DNA of 64,000 bases from Paenibacillus peoriae KCTC 3763 (GTDB lineage Bacteria > Bacillota > Bacilli > Paenibacillales > Paenibacillaceae): positions 744,001 to 808,000 of the forward strand of contig NZ_AGFX01000011.1 of NCBI RefSeq assembly GCF_000236805.1, given 5' to 3'. The notes beneath the pieces were generated by a model. That model had not been told where the DNA came from, did not search any database, and worked only from the letters and a program-made list of their open reading frames with translations. Shown here piece by piece: positions 15,204-23,447 of this stretch; the first letter of the stretch is position 1; each line of letters opens with the position of its first letter. Both the position numbers and the translations under genes were made by a program.

Positions 15204-16715
15204 TTAATGAAGGGAGTGATCGTTATTCCCACTGGTGGAAACATCACTGCTGCGGCTCTGCTTGCCGGGCCCGCGTTTCTGAAAGGTCGTGTGCAGCAGA
15301 TGGTGCGATACATGACCAAGCGGCTCACCCAAAAATTCATCATAAAGCTTGATGATAAAAGGGTTCTCATGCGATTTGCGCACCTGAGATGCAGCATCAT
15401 GCCCATAGATGGACGATTTACGCGCACGATAAGCCTCGATTTTTTGTTTTTCCAACATGAGCTTGGGTTGCCCTCCTCCGCTGATACATCCAGCCGGACA
15501 GCCCATGACCTCGATAAAATGATAGTCACATTCGCCCGCCTGCACACGATCCAGCAGCTGGTAGGCATGTTGCAGCCCAGCGACGACCGCCACCTTGAGC
15601 TGCAGCTCGCCCACCTGAACTTCGGCTACTCGAATACCTTCTTCGCCACGTACAAAATCCAGCTGGAGCTTCGGCAGCTTCTCATTCGTCAGCAGCTCAT
15701 AACCTGTACGGATGGCAGCCTCCATAACCCCTCCGGTCACACCAAAAATAGTGCCAGCACCTGAATATTGTCCTAACGGTGAATCGAATTCTTCATCAGG
15801 CAGGTTCATAAAATCAATTCCGCGCTGCTTGATCCAGTATGCAAGCTCACGCGTCGTCAATACCTCATCCACATCACGGTAGCCGTCGGATTCCATTTCA
15901 GGGCGGTCGCATTCAAATTGTTTACAGGTACATGGCATGATTGCGACGCTGTAAATATTCGCAGGCTTCACCTCGTCCAGCTGTGCACCATAAGTCTTGA
16001 CCAGCGCTCCCAGTATTTGCATTGGCGATTTGCAACTGGATAGATGGTCAAGCAGGTCGGGATATTCAATCTCGGCAAAACGAACCCATGCCGGACAGCA
16101 GGATGTGAACATCGGTAACGGTCCACCCTCAGTCACGCGGCGAATCAGTTCGGTGCCTTCCTCCATGATGGTTACGTCAGCTCCGAAATTCGTATCATAT
16201 ACCCGATCGAAGCCGAGGCGGCGAAGGGCAGCGGCCATTTTGCCAGGTGTCAAAGTACCGAACGGCATACCAAATTCCTCTGCCAGTGACACGCGTATGG
16301 ACGGAGCGCATTGGACGATCCGAAGCTGTCCTGGTTTTGTCATCATGTCAGTTACCTTATTCAGGTTATAGCTATAATAGGCAGCAAATAGCGGTTCGCC
16401 GATGTCGGCAGGCATTTCGCGTTCACGCAGACGTGCCTGCCGTCTGATGGCGGCTTCCTGTGGAGATGCATCCGCCCAATCTGATGCGTATACACTGCAT
16501 ATTTGTACACATTGACCGCAAAAAACACAGCGGTCTGCGTTCACGGTTTGCGGTTCTCCCGGCAATCCCTCTATGGCACCTACCGGACAAACATCCGCGC
16601 AGCGTCTGCATCCCGTGCACAACGTAGGGTCGATATGAATGACAGGGACTGTACAATCAGAATCAGTCGCCTCCATACAAGGAGGCGAAGAGATCTTGTC
16701 TGTTGTCGTTGACAT
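15204..16715 (-). CDS. hydA: [FeFe]-hydrogenase catalytic subunit
   Basis: A 503-residue [FeFe]-hydrogenase. Two N-terminal [4Fe-4S] clusters are encoded (CTGCRRCADVCPVGAI at about 33-48 and CVFCGQCVQIC at about 63-73), followed by the H-cluster domain. H-cluster ligands: L1 FTSCCPAWV (C206 is the expected proton-transfer cysteine, C207 the ligand), L2 MPCTCKQFE (C262) and L3 EVMGCPAGCISGGGQP (C406, C410). L2 and L3 differ slightly from the textbook MPCxxKxxE and MACPGGCxxGGGQP. No signal peptide or membrane segment, so it is cytosolic. The ATG at 16715 has AAAGGT upstream and follows a HycB-like gene by 48 bp. The flanking fdhF and two ferredoxin genes point to a formate-linked enzyme. Confidence 0.96.
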   Translation of the reverse strand: MSTTTDKISSPPCMEATDSDCTVPVIHIDPTLCTGCRRCADVCPVGAIEGLPGEPQTVNADRCVFCGQCVQICSVYASDWADASPQEAAIRRQARLREREMPADIGEPLFAAYYSYNLNKVTDMMTKPGQLRIVQCAPSIRVSLAEEFGMPFGTLTPGKMAAALRRLGFDRVYDTNFGADVTIMEEGTELIRRVTEGGPLPMFTSCCPAWVRFAEIEYPDLLDHLSSCKSPMQILGALVKTYGAQLDEVKPANIYSVAIMPCTCKQFECDRPEMESDGYRDVDEVLTTRELAYWIKQRGIDFMNLPDEEFDSPLGQYSGAGTIFGVTGGVMEAAIRTGYELLTNEKLPKLQLDFVRGEEGIRVAEVQVGELQLKVAVVAGLQHAYQLLDRVQAGECDYHFIEVMGCPAGCISGGGQPKLMLEKQKIEAYRARKSSIYGHDAASQVRKSHENPFIIKLYDEFLGEPLGHVSHHLLHTTFQKRGPGKQSRSSDVSTSGNNDHSLH

Positions 16716-16763
16716 GGTTTTCTACCTTTCTGCGGCTGATTTTGACCTTGGCTGAAATTGGCC

Positions 16764-17393
16764 TTATAAGCGTGGGAAAAAGACTTCCCGCCGACGCTCT
16801 GGAGGCGAGTCGACTGCGCCCTTGGCCAGTCGTAACACCTGATTTGGACAGGCCTCTACACAGGCAGGCTGTCCGTCTGCCGTTTCTGCACACAAATCGC
16901 ATTTGCTTGCGGCGGTGCGGGGGAGGGCGGCCCGATTGGCATGGCGAGTCAAGCCGGATTGCGTCACAACGTGTCCTGCCCGATAAACTGGAGACACCTC
17001 AATGGCTCCGAAGGGACAGGCCAAAACACAGGAGGTGCAGCCGATACATCGTTCTTCATCAATCATGACCACGCCGTCCTCCTGACGAATGGCCTGCACT
17101 GGACAGGCATGTGCGCAGGGGGCATTTTCACAATGCCGACATTGCACAGGCACATACGCATCCCCAGCACGTACCACATACACCTTGGGTACGACAGGCA
17201 CGCTGACGGTTCCGACCGAAGCTCCTACGCCGCCCGCCCGACTGTGTACGGCGAAGCACGCCAGTTCACAGGCTTTGCATCCAATACATTGCCCGCCGTC
17301 TGCGACTACGAAGGAGGAGGCGACAGCGTTTGTTCTGTCGGCTGCGCCCATTCTGCTCGTCGAACGGTGCAGCGTGTTTCGTGCGCCGCTCAT
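16764..17393 (-). CDS. HycB/HydN-like four-cluster ferredoxin subunit (first copy)
   Basis: A 209-residue polyferredoxin with four [4Fe-4S] cysteine sets: CIGCKACELACFAVHS, CRHCENAPCAHACPVQAI, CIGCTSCVLACPFGAI and CDLCAETADGQPACVEACPNQVL. It is expected to carry electrons between FdhF and HydA. The ATG at 17393 overlaps the fdhF stop (ATGA), a strong sign of coupled translation with the dehydrogenase; the alternative ATG 14 codons downstream would give a more usual N-terminus but lose the overlap. Its tail after the last cluster is short (about 20 residues), unlike the second copy, which has a longer helical tail. Confidence 0.88.
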   Translation of the reverse strand: MSGARNTLHRSTSRMGAADRTNAVASSFVVADGGQCIGCKACELACFAVHSRAGGVGASVGTVSVPVVPKVYVVRAGDAYVPVQCRHCENAPCAHACPVQAIRQEDGVVMIDEERCIGCTSCVLACPFGAIEVSPVYRAGHVVTQSGLTRHANRAALPRTAASKCDLCAETADGQPACVEACPNQVLRLAKGAVDSPPERRREVFFPRL

Positions 17394-19555
17394 CTTGTCA
17401 CCTTATCAGCCAAAACGGCTTCATGGACGTTCATCTGTCTGCGAATCCGCTGGTACGATGCATGTACATCCCGTTCGGCCTGCGCTTGGTCGGCAATCCG
17501 CTCCAGCCGGATGGCGCAATATTTTAATTCCGGGGTCTTGGATACCGGATCGAGAAAATCGGCGGTCAGTTCGTTACATGCTCCGACCCACCAGTGATAG
17601 GTCATGTAGGTTGCACCTTGCTGTACGCGGTCACTGACTTGTGCCCGTGCCATAATGCGCCCCCGGCGGGAGGAGATGGCGACAATTTCGCCATCGAGAA
17701 TGTTCAGATCCGATGCGTCTTGCGGGCTAATCTGAATAAAGCCCGGCTCATCAGCCAGCTGGCGCAGCGCACGGCAATTGCCGGTCATGGTGCGCACGGA
17801 ATAATGTCCTACCTCGCGAACAGTAGACAAGACAAGCGGGAATTTGGCATCCGGCTGTTCTTGTGGTGGACGCCATTCGCAGGCGAATAGACGGCCTTTA
17901 CCGCTAGGCGTGGAAAATTGATTGCCTTTATACAAATACGGTGTACCTGGATGATCTTCGGTAGGGCAGGGCCATTGCACGCCGCCTTGTTCCGCCATTT
18001 TTTGGTAGCTGGCACCAGCGAATAACGGGCAGAGGCTGCGCATTTCATCCCAAATTTCCTCTGTGTTTGCATAGGACATAGGGTAGCCCATGGCGGTAGC
18101 AACCTCACTAATGATGGCCCAGTCCGGCTTGACATCACCCTGTGGCTCGACGGCCTTGCGGATGCGCTGAAAGCCACGGTCTGCCGAGGAATATACACCG
18201 TCATGCTCGCCCCAGGCGGTAGAAGGGAGGATGACATCGGCGTGCAGCGCCGTTTTGTTCATGAAAATATCCTGCACCACGACAAATTCCAATTGGTCCA
18301 ACGCTTCACGCAGCTCGGCGGCGTTCGGATCACTTTGTACAGGGTCCTCGCCGAAAATATAATAAGCCTTCAGCTTGTTCTCCTTCAGGATGAGGTGCGG
18401 CACCTCTGTAAGGGGATATCCTTTTTTACGCGGCAACTGCTCGACACCCCATGCTTTTTCAAACTTTTTGCGAACCGCAGTATCCGTTACATCCTGATAG
18501 CCAGGATACACATTCGGCAATGCGCCCATGTCACAGGAGCCCTGTACATTGTTTTGTCCACGCACGGGTCCGATGCCCACATTCGGCTTGCCCAGATTTC
18601 CGGTCAACAGGGCAAGGGAAGCGAGCCCCTTTACCACGTCAACGGCCTGTGAAAATTGACATACGCCCATTCCGTACAGAATGGTAGCAGTAGGGGCCTT
18701 GGCATATTCCCTCATCGCCGCCCGGATGTCAGCTGCCTTGACTCCCGTAATGCCTTCCGCATATTCGGGCGTATATTTTTTAATGCTGTCTACATATTCG
18801 GCAAAGCCTTCAGTGTTTGCTTCCACATACCGTTTGTCGTACAGTTCTTCATGTACAAGCACATGACCAAAAGCGTTGACCAAAGCCATATTCGAGCCGC
18901 CTTTTAGAGGCAGCCACATATCTGAAATACGTCCAGTTTCAGTCATGCGTGGATCGCATACAATAATTTTGGCACCTCTTTGCTTGGCAGCTACGATGCG
19001 TCTGGCGACGATCGGATGCGTTTCGGGTGCGTTGTAGCCAAACACGAATAAAAGATCAGAGTGTTCAATTTCAGGAATAGAATTGGACATGGCTCCATCC
19101 CCGAGTGAGTATGTCAGACCCGCCACAGAAGGGCCGTGGCATACACGAGCGCAATGGTCAATATTGTTTGTGCCAATGACCGCCCGCATGAACTTTTGCA
19201 TGACATAATTAGCTTCGTTTCCCGGACCACGTGCAGAGCCCGTCCCCATAATGGAGTCAGGTCCGTATTTTTCCTTAATTGCTGACAGCCGTTCGGCCGT
19301 ATATTGAATGGCTTCCTTCCACTCCACTTCTTCCATGACCCCATTTTTGCGAATCATGGGCTTGCGCAAGCGTGCAGTCAGAATTTGCGGGTCATTCAGA
19401 AAATCCCATCCATAGTGTCCTTTCAGGCACAGTGTTCCTTCATTTGTACGGCCATTAGCTGGCTCTGCGCCGATTACCTGTCCCTTGTCCACCAGCAAAT
19501 GAAGCTGACAACCACTTCCGCAGTAGGGACATACCGTTAAGACCTTGTCTGCCAT
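17390..19555 (-). CDS. fdhF: Molybdopterin formate dehydrogenase, cysteine form (FdhF)
   Basis: A molybdopterin oxidoreductase of 721 residues, close to E. coli FdhH in length. An N-terminal [4Fe-4S] is ligated by VCPYCGSGCQLHL and TLCLKG (C9, C12, C16, C43). The active-site segment reads DHCARVCHGPSVAGL: the position that is selenocysteine in FdhH is Cys139 here, with the catalytic His140 next to it, and the codon is an ordinary Cys codon. The C-terminal dinucleotide-binding domain has FPLVLSTVREVGHYSVRTMT. I chose the ATG at 19555 (AGAGGTG nine bases upstream) rather than the 39-codon longer open frame, which runs into the leader terminator hairpin. It heads the fdhF-hycB-hydA-hycB-aspA-hydF run and should oxidise formate or reduce CO2 in the cytosol. 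Confidence 0.95.
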   Translation of the reverse strand: MADKVLTVCPYCGSGCQLHLLVDKGQVIGAEPANGRTNEGTLCLKGHYGWDFLNDPQILTARLRKPMIRKNGVMEEVEWKEAIQYTAERLSAIKEKYGPDSIMGTGSARGPGNEANYVMQKFMRAVIGTNNIDHCARVCHGPSVAGLTYSLGDGAMSNSIPEIEHSDLLFVFGYNAPETHPIVARRIVAAKQRGAKIIVCDPRMTETGRISDMWLPLKGGSNMALVNAFGHVLVHEELYDKRYVEANTEGFAEYVDSIKKYTPEYAEGITGVKAADIRAAMREYAKAPTATILYGMGVCQFSQAVDVVKGLASLALLTGNLGKPNVGIGPVRGQNNVQGSCDMGALPNVYPGYQDVTDTAVRKKFEKAWGVEQLPRKKGYPLTEVPHLILKENKLKAYYIFGEDPVQSDPNAAELREALDQLEFVVVQDIFMNKTALHADVILPSTAWGEHDGVYSSADRGFQRIRKAVEPQGDVKPDWAIISEVATAMGYPMSYANTEEIWDEMRSLCPLFAGASYQKMAEQGGVQWPCPTEDHPGTPYLYKGNQFSTPSGKGRLFACEWRPPQEQPDAKFPLVLSTVREVGHYSVRTMTGNCRALRQLADEPGFIQISPQDASDLNILDGEIVAISSRRGRIMARAQVSDRVQQGATYMTYHWWVGACNELTADFLDPVSKTPELKYCAIRLERIADQAQAERDVHASYQRIRRQMNVHEAVLADKVTR

Positions 19556-19602
19556 GTGTGCAGCACCTCTTTTTATATGAAATAGATGAAACTCGTGACA
19601 TG

Positions 19603-19652
19603 AAAAAAGCCAATACAAAAATGCCGCTTTACGCTGCATCCTGTACTGGCTT
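19603..19652 (-). terminator. Terminator or attenuator hairpin between the DUF2294-like gene and fdhF
   Basis: On the minus strand, AAGCCAGTAC pairs with GTATTGGCTT around a smaller inner stem (ATGCAGC/GCGGCAT), followed by six T. A second small hairpin (AGGAG/CTCCT, near 19665-19680) precedes it, right after the upstream stop codon. It either ends the upstream transcript or regulates read-through into fdhF. Confidence 0.75.
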
Positions 19653-19683
19653 ATCCGCGAGCGAGGAGACAAGCTCCTTCCCG

Positions 19684-20046
19684 CTAATCCAACCGGTGTA
19701 TGTGTTGTAGTTCAAGAGTAATGATAATATGTCCGTCTCCATGGACGGAGGGACAGACCTCCCAGGTGTAAGTGAAGGGACTGCCGATTGTTTTTTCCGC
19801 TTCGCTCATAAACTCTTTTTCCAGATAAGGTCGAAGGACGTTCCAATATTCTCTAACCTTATCCTTAGCCCCTTCATGAACGAGAATTTCGGACAGATTG
19901 GACAAGGTGCCTCGAATTTCTACCGTAATCCGGAGCGGTGAATCCAGTGAAACCTTGACGTTATCCGGACCTTTTCCCCGGTAATGCTTAACAATGCATA
20001 CGGCTAGCTTCCTTATGCGCTCACGGTATTCCCATTCGGTATTCAC
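19684..20046 (-). CDS. Small DUF2294-like protein upstream of fdhF
   Basis: A 120-residue cytosolic protein without cysteine motifs or membrane segments. The pattern KGPDNVKVSLDSPLRITVE, then RGTLSNLSEIL, a helix with REYWNVLRPYLEKEF, and a final strand with HIIITLEL resembles the DUF2294 family (GRGP...V, LrGvLTpaE, helix, terminal strand); I give this as a likely rather than certain match. The GTG start at 20046 has GGAG nine bases upstream. It is the first gene after the Fnr-boxed promoter, about 130 nt from the predicted start point, and is separated from fdhF by a hairpin with a T run. Function unknown; the position suggests a link to formate or anaerobic metabolism. Confidence 0.6.
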   Translation of the reverse strand: MNTEWEYRERIRKLAVCIVKHYRGKGPDNVKVSLDSPLRITVEIRGTLSNLSEILVHEGAKDKVREYWNVLRPYLEKEFMSEAEKTIGSPFTYTWEVCPSVHGDGHIIITLELQHIHRLD

Positions 20047-20182
20047 ATCTGGACACTCCGCTTCGAATCAAAATAAAGGCGTACTTGCCGCACATGCCGG
20101 ACAGCCTGTGTAGCTGGTTCTGGAAAGGATGTAACCGTCCCGTCCACAAAGTGGTCTGCCCAGCACGGCGTATCACTCTTTT

Positions 20183-20225
20183 ATGGTAGAACAGGTTGAC
20201 CCGGAAAGATGTGAAATTCATTACA
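20183..20225 (-). promoter_or_regulatory. Fnr-type operator and -10 for the DUF2294/fdhF/hydA unit
   Basis: The palindrome TGTGA-AATTCA-TTACA lies at 20210-20225 (9 of 10 consensus positions). On the minus strand TACCAT at 20188-20183 is a possible -10, putting the start near 20176 and the palindrome centre at -41.5, the same class II geometry as in front of hydE. Predicted anaerobic activation. Confidence 0.62.
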
Positions 20226-20433
20226 CCTAACCAAATTTTTACATAGTTTTGATTGGATATCGGTGTGCTGGGGATTTAGTGGAGGGATAATATGATTGGA
20301 TGCCTTTAAGAAAACGGCTTTTTAAGAGAGAAATCATGCACTGATTCGTTGGTATTTTTGTACGGGACAAAATCGAACATTTACACTACCTCTTTCATAG
20401 TATACAGCATTTGATGAAGAGAGGTGATTACTG
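20226..20433. other. Upstream region of ymaF
   Basis: No gene is visible. TTTACA at 20380-20385 and TATACA at 20401-20406 could be a promoter for the following gene, but the spacer is only 15 bp. The rest is AT-rich without clear repeats. Confidence 0.35.
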
Positions 20434-20835
20434 ATGGAAATACCAGTAACAGGTTTTGTTGTACATTCCGGTGACTCCGACTCTGACCATTCGCATAGGC
20501 TTTTTATTACTTCGTGGGACGGTAGACCAGTTAATAAGGTTCACGTTCATCCTTTTAAGGGGACTACATCATTTGATGTGGGACACTGTCACCATTACTG
20601 TGGGGAAACAAAGTCGGCTCCAAGTGGTGTTCCGCATGTTCATCATTACTGTGCGGAAACATCATGTAACGATCAACATAGACACCTCATTAAAGGAACA
20701 ACAGGACCAGCCATTCCCTTGCCAGGAGGTGGTCATTACCACCGTTTTGAAGGATGTACCACAGTAAGTGGTAAAATTCCTCACGTTCACAAGTACGGTG
20801 GAAGTACTGGAGATGAGGAAGAATGCCGCTATTAA
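20434..20835 (+). CDS. YmaF-family histidine-rich repeat protein
   Basis: A 133-residue protein that belongs to the YmaF family by its His-rich repeats. At least five units with H-x-H followed by [FY]-x-G-x-T can be read: HVHPFKGTT, HCHHYCGET, HVHHYCAET, HYHRFEGCTT and HVHKYGGST. The spacing suggests a repeated small beta unit with clustered imidazoles and several cysteines, so metal binding is plausible but not shown. No signal peptide. The ATG at 20434 follows AGAGGTGATTACTG. A monocistronic terminator at 20974 follows. It is divergent from the Fnr-boxed operon, with no evidence of common function. Confidence 0.8.
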   Translation: MEIPVTGFVVHSGDSDSDHSHRLFITSWDGRPVNKVHVHPFKGTTSFDVGHCHHYCGETKSAPSGVPHVHHYCAETSCNDQHRHLIKGTTGPAIPLPGGGHYHRFEGCTTVSGKIPHVHKYGGSTGDEEECRY

Positions 20836-21209
20836 TCCATTTGAAAAATTCATCCCTGTACTATTTATACTGTTTGTAAAGGTGAGCCATACTTGGAATT
20901 GCAATGCTTAAAGGAATGGTCACAGTTATAATCGCCTCTTGGGCTTTACGCTAAAAATAAATAAAATGAATCCAAAAGGATGAGCTGCTAAAAGCTTGTC
21001 CTTTTTTCCTATCTCCACCGATACGCTACAATAAATTCAGCCTGATCCCCCTCCTCATAACATTACTAGTCCACTTATAGGCCGAGGCTATCACTTCTAT
21101 AGATATCATATCTTAGACCAATCAAACAGGTCGTGGTATATTGTTGACATCCAAAAGAGAGCCGTATAGCTTCTCTCCACTAGTTCGAAAAACACAGGGG
21201 TGAATGTTG
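20836..21209. other. Intergenic region between ymaF and leuC
   Basis: Holds the ymaF terminator (20974-21007) and a leuC promoter candidate, TTGACA at 21144-21149 with TATAGC at 21165-21170 (15 bp spacer). No T-box or other leader structure was found in front of leuC. Confidence 0.45.
20974..21007 (+). terminator. Intrinsic terminator after ymaF
   Basis: AAAAGGATGAGCT pairs with AGCTTGTCCTTTT, ending in a run of T. Confidence 0.85.
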
Positions 21210-22634
21210 ATGAGTAAAAAGACCATGTTCGAGAAAATTTGGGATAACCATGTCATCTATCAGGAAGCGGGAAAGCCGAGTATTTTGTACATTGATCTTC
21301 ACTTGGTACATGAGGTAACCTCGCCGCAGGCGTTTGAGGGACTTCGTCTTAGCGGACGCAAGGTGCGTCGTCCAGAGCTTACGTTTGCGACAATGGATCA
21401 TAACGTACCAACGTTTGATCGCTACAATATTACGGACCCGATTTCCAAACAGCAGATTGATACGTTAACTCATAATTGCCGCGATTTCGGTGTTACACTG
21501 TATGATCTGGATAGCATTGATCAAGGTGTCGTTCACGTTATGGGGCCTGAACTTGGTCTGACTCATCCGGGGAAAACGATTGTTTGCGGTGACAGCCATA
21601 CCTCCACACACGGTGCGTTCGGGGCGCTTGCGTTTGGTATCGGAACAAGCGAAGTAGAGCACGTAATGGCAACGCAATGTCTCCAGCAGGCGAAGGCAAA
21701 AACGATGGAAGTTCGTTTTGTAGGCCGCCGCAAACCGGGTGTAACAGCAAAAGATATGATTTTGGGTGTCATCGCCAAATACGGTACAGATTTTGCTACA
21801 GGCTATGTTATTGAGTACACAGGTGAATCCATCCGCGAATTGAGCATGGAAGAGCGTATGACGGTGTGTAACATGTCCATAGAGGGCGGAGCTAGAGCAG
21901 GAATGATTGCACCAGATGAAACGACCTTCAATTACTTGCGTGGACGTGAGCATGTACCGCAAGGAGCTGCTTTTGAGCAGGCGGTTGCTGAGTGGAAAGA
22001 GCTTGTTACAGATGAAGGCGCTGAGTTTGATATTGTGCTGGAGTTTGCCGTGGATTCTTTAATTCCACAAGTGACCTGGGGCACCAGTCCAGGTATGGGT
22101 ACGGATATTTCTTCGAATGTACCCATTCCGGCAGAATTGCCGACAGAAAACGAACGTAAAGCGGCTGAAAAAGCGCTTGAATATATGGATTTGAAGCCAG
22201 GTACACCGATCACGGATATTGCGATTGATTATGTATTTATCGGCTCCTGCACCAACGGGCGGATTGAAGATTTGCGTGCTGCGGCCGAGGTTGCCAAAGG
22301 CTATCAGGTATCTGACAGAGTAACGGCAATCGTCGTACCAGGCTCGGGTCGTGTGAAAATTCAGGCTGAAGAAGAAGGACTGGACGTTATTTTCAAGGAA
22401 GCAGGCTTCGAGTGGCGTGAAGCGGGCTGCAGCATGTGTCTTGCGATGAATCCGGACGTGCTCCAACCGGGACAGCGTTGTGCGTCTACTTCTAACCGTA
22501 ACTTTGAAGGTCGTCAGGGACGTGGAGGACGGACTCACCTCGTATCTCCGGCAATGGCAGCCGCTGCGGCGATTCATGGACGTTTTGTCGATGTACGTGA
22601 TTGGAAATTCAAGCAGGAAGCAGTAGTCCGCTAG
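21210..22634 (+). CDS. leuC: 3-isopropylmalate dehydratase large subunit
   Basis: Aconitase-family large subunit that, with LeuD, isomerises 2-isopropylmalate to 3-isopropylmalate in leucine synthesis. From the ATG at 21210 it has 474 residues. The cluster cysteines lie in [13 protein letters not shown] and [32 protein letters not shown] and the final [20 protein letters not shown] are further signatures. The ATG at 21204 is also in frame but only 3 bases from the GGGG SD, so 21210 (nine bases away) is preferred. leuD follows after 21 bp. No other leu genes are in the window on this strand, so leuCD may form its own unit or be the end of a scattered pathway. Confidence 0.95.
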   Translation: MSKKTMFEKIWDNHVIYQEAGKPSILYIDLHLVHEVTSPQAFEGLRLSGRKVRRPELTFATMDHNVPTFDRYNITDPISKQQIDTLTHNCRDFGVTLYDLDSIDQGVVHVMGPELGLTHPGKTIVCGDSHTSTHGAFGALAFGIGTSEVEHVMATQCLQQAKAKTMEVRFVGRRKPGVTAKDMILGVIAKYGTDFATGYVIEYTGESIRELSMEERMTVCNMSIEGGARAGMIAPDETTFNYLRGREHVPQGAAFEQAVAEWKELVTDEGAEFDIVLEFAVDSLIPQVTWGTSPGMGTDISSNVPIPAELPTENERKAAEKALEYMDLKPGTPITDIAIDYVFIGSCTNGRIEDLRAAAEVAKGYQVSDRVTAIVVPGSGRVKIQAEEEGLDVIFKEAGFEWREAGCSMCLAMNPDVLQPGQRCASTSNRNFEGRQGRGGRTHLVSPAMAAAAAIHGRFVDVRDWKFKQEAVVR

Positions 22635-22655
22635 GATACAGAGGAGGAATTTACG

Positions 22656-23258
22656 ATGGAAGCATTCACTACATTAAAAGGAATCGTAGCGCCTGTGGAT
22701 CGGGTGAACGTGGATACGGATGCTATTATTCCTAAGCAGTTCTTGAAACGAATCGAGCGCACAGGCTTTGGACAGTTTCTGTTTTATGAGTGGCGTTTTG
22801 ATGAGGCAGGCAATGTCAATCCTGAATTTGAACCGAACAAGCCTCGCTACGCAGGGGCGTCTGTGCTGATTTCTCGCGCCAACTTTGGTTGTGGCTCCTC
22901 TCGTGAACATGCGCCGTGGGCGATCATGGACTATGGATTTCGCTCTGTAATCGCACCGTCTTTTGCGGATATCTTCTATAATAACTGTTTTAAAAACGGT
23001 ATTTTGCCGATCAAGCTGTCTGAAGAGCAAGTAGAGGATTTATTTCAGCGCACGGCGAAGCATGATAGCTACCAATTGAACGTTGATTTGAACGAAAAAA
23101 CAATTACTGACGATTATGGTTTGCGTATTGATTTTGATCTGGATGAGCATCGTCGTCAATTCCTGCTGCAAGGTTTGGATGACATTGGCTTGACGCTCCA
23201 GCATGAGGCTGAAATTCTGGCTTATGAACAAAAGCGTGCTGCCAAGCAAGGCGCATAA
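22656..23258 (+). CDS. leuD: 3-isopropylmalate dehydratase small subunit
   Basis: Swivel-domain partner of LeuC, 200 residues, normal length. The N-terminus MEAFTTLKGIVAPVDRVNVD is followed by DAIIPKQFLKRIERTGFGQF; the substrate loop SRANFGCGSSREHAPWAI is intact. The SD GAGGAGG lies eight bases before the ATG. Terminated right afterwards by a strong hairpin. Confidence 0.95.
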   Translation: MEAFTTLKGIVAPVDRVNVDTDAIIPKQFLKRIERTGFGQFLFYEWRFDEAGNVNPEFEPNKPRYAGASVLISRANFGCGSSREHAPWAIMDYGFRSVIAPSFADIFYNNCFKNGILPIKLSEEQVEDLFQRTAKHDSYQLNVDLNEKTITDDYGLRIDFDLDEHRRQFLLQGLDDIGLTLQHEAEILAYEQKRAAKQGA

Positions 23259-23273
23259 TCATCATTTGAACAG

Positions 23274-23314
23274 AAAGCCCGTATTGGCAATTCTTTTGCC
23301 TGCGGGCTTTTTTT
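23274..23314 (+). terminator. Intrinsic terminator after leuCD
   Basis: AAAGCCCG...GGCAA paired with TTGCC...CGGGCTTT, then a T run. Confidence 0.9.
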
Positions 23315-23447
23315 ATTTTTAGAATTAAATTGGTAAATAAGGGGTTGACGACTCGACTGAGCATGGTATTGTAAATGTGAAATGGTTGAGGACTATATTT
23401 ATGCAGGAGCACAAAAAATATTACATATAGAAGTTAGGGGAATGAGG

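Noticed and set aside
15174-15764. A 196-codon plus-strand open frame opposite hydA
   Set aside because: It lies antisense to hydA's conserved coding sequence and has no protein-like motif.
19130-19145. Selenocysteine in FdhF
   Set aside because: The active-site position is an ordinary Cys codon (CARVCHGPS); there is no in-frame TGA in the gene and no need for a SECIS element.
19556-19672. Extra 39 codons at the start of fdhF
   Set aside because: They run back into the leader terminator hairpin; ATG 19555 has a better SD and the usual N-terminus just before the first cluster cysteine.
20275-20310. Micro-ORF after GGAGGGATAAT at 20292
   Set aside because: Only five codons (MIGCL) before a stop, with no following gene in a suitable position to be regulated by it.
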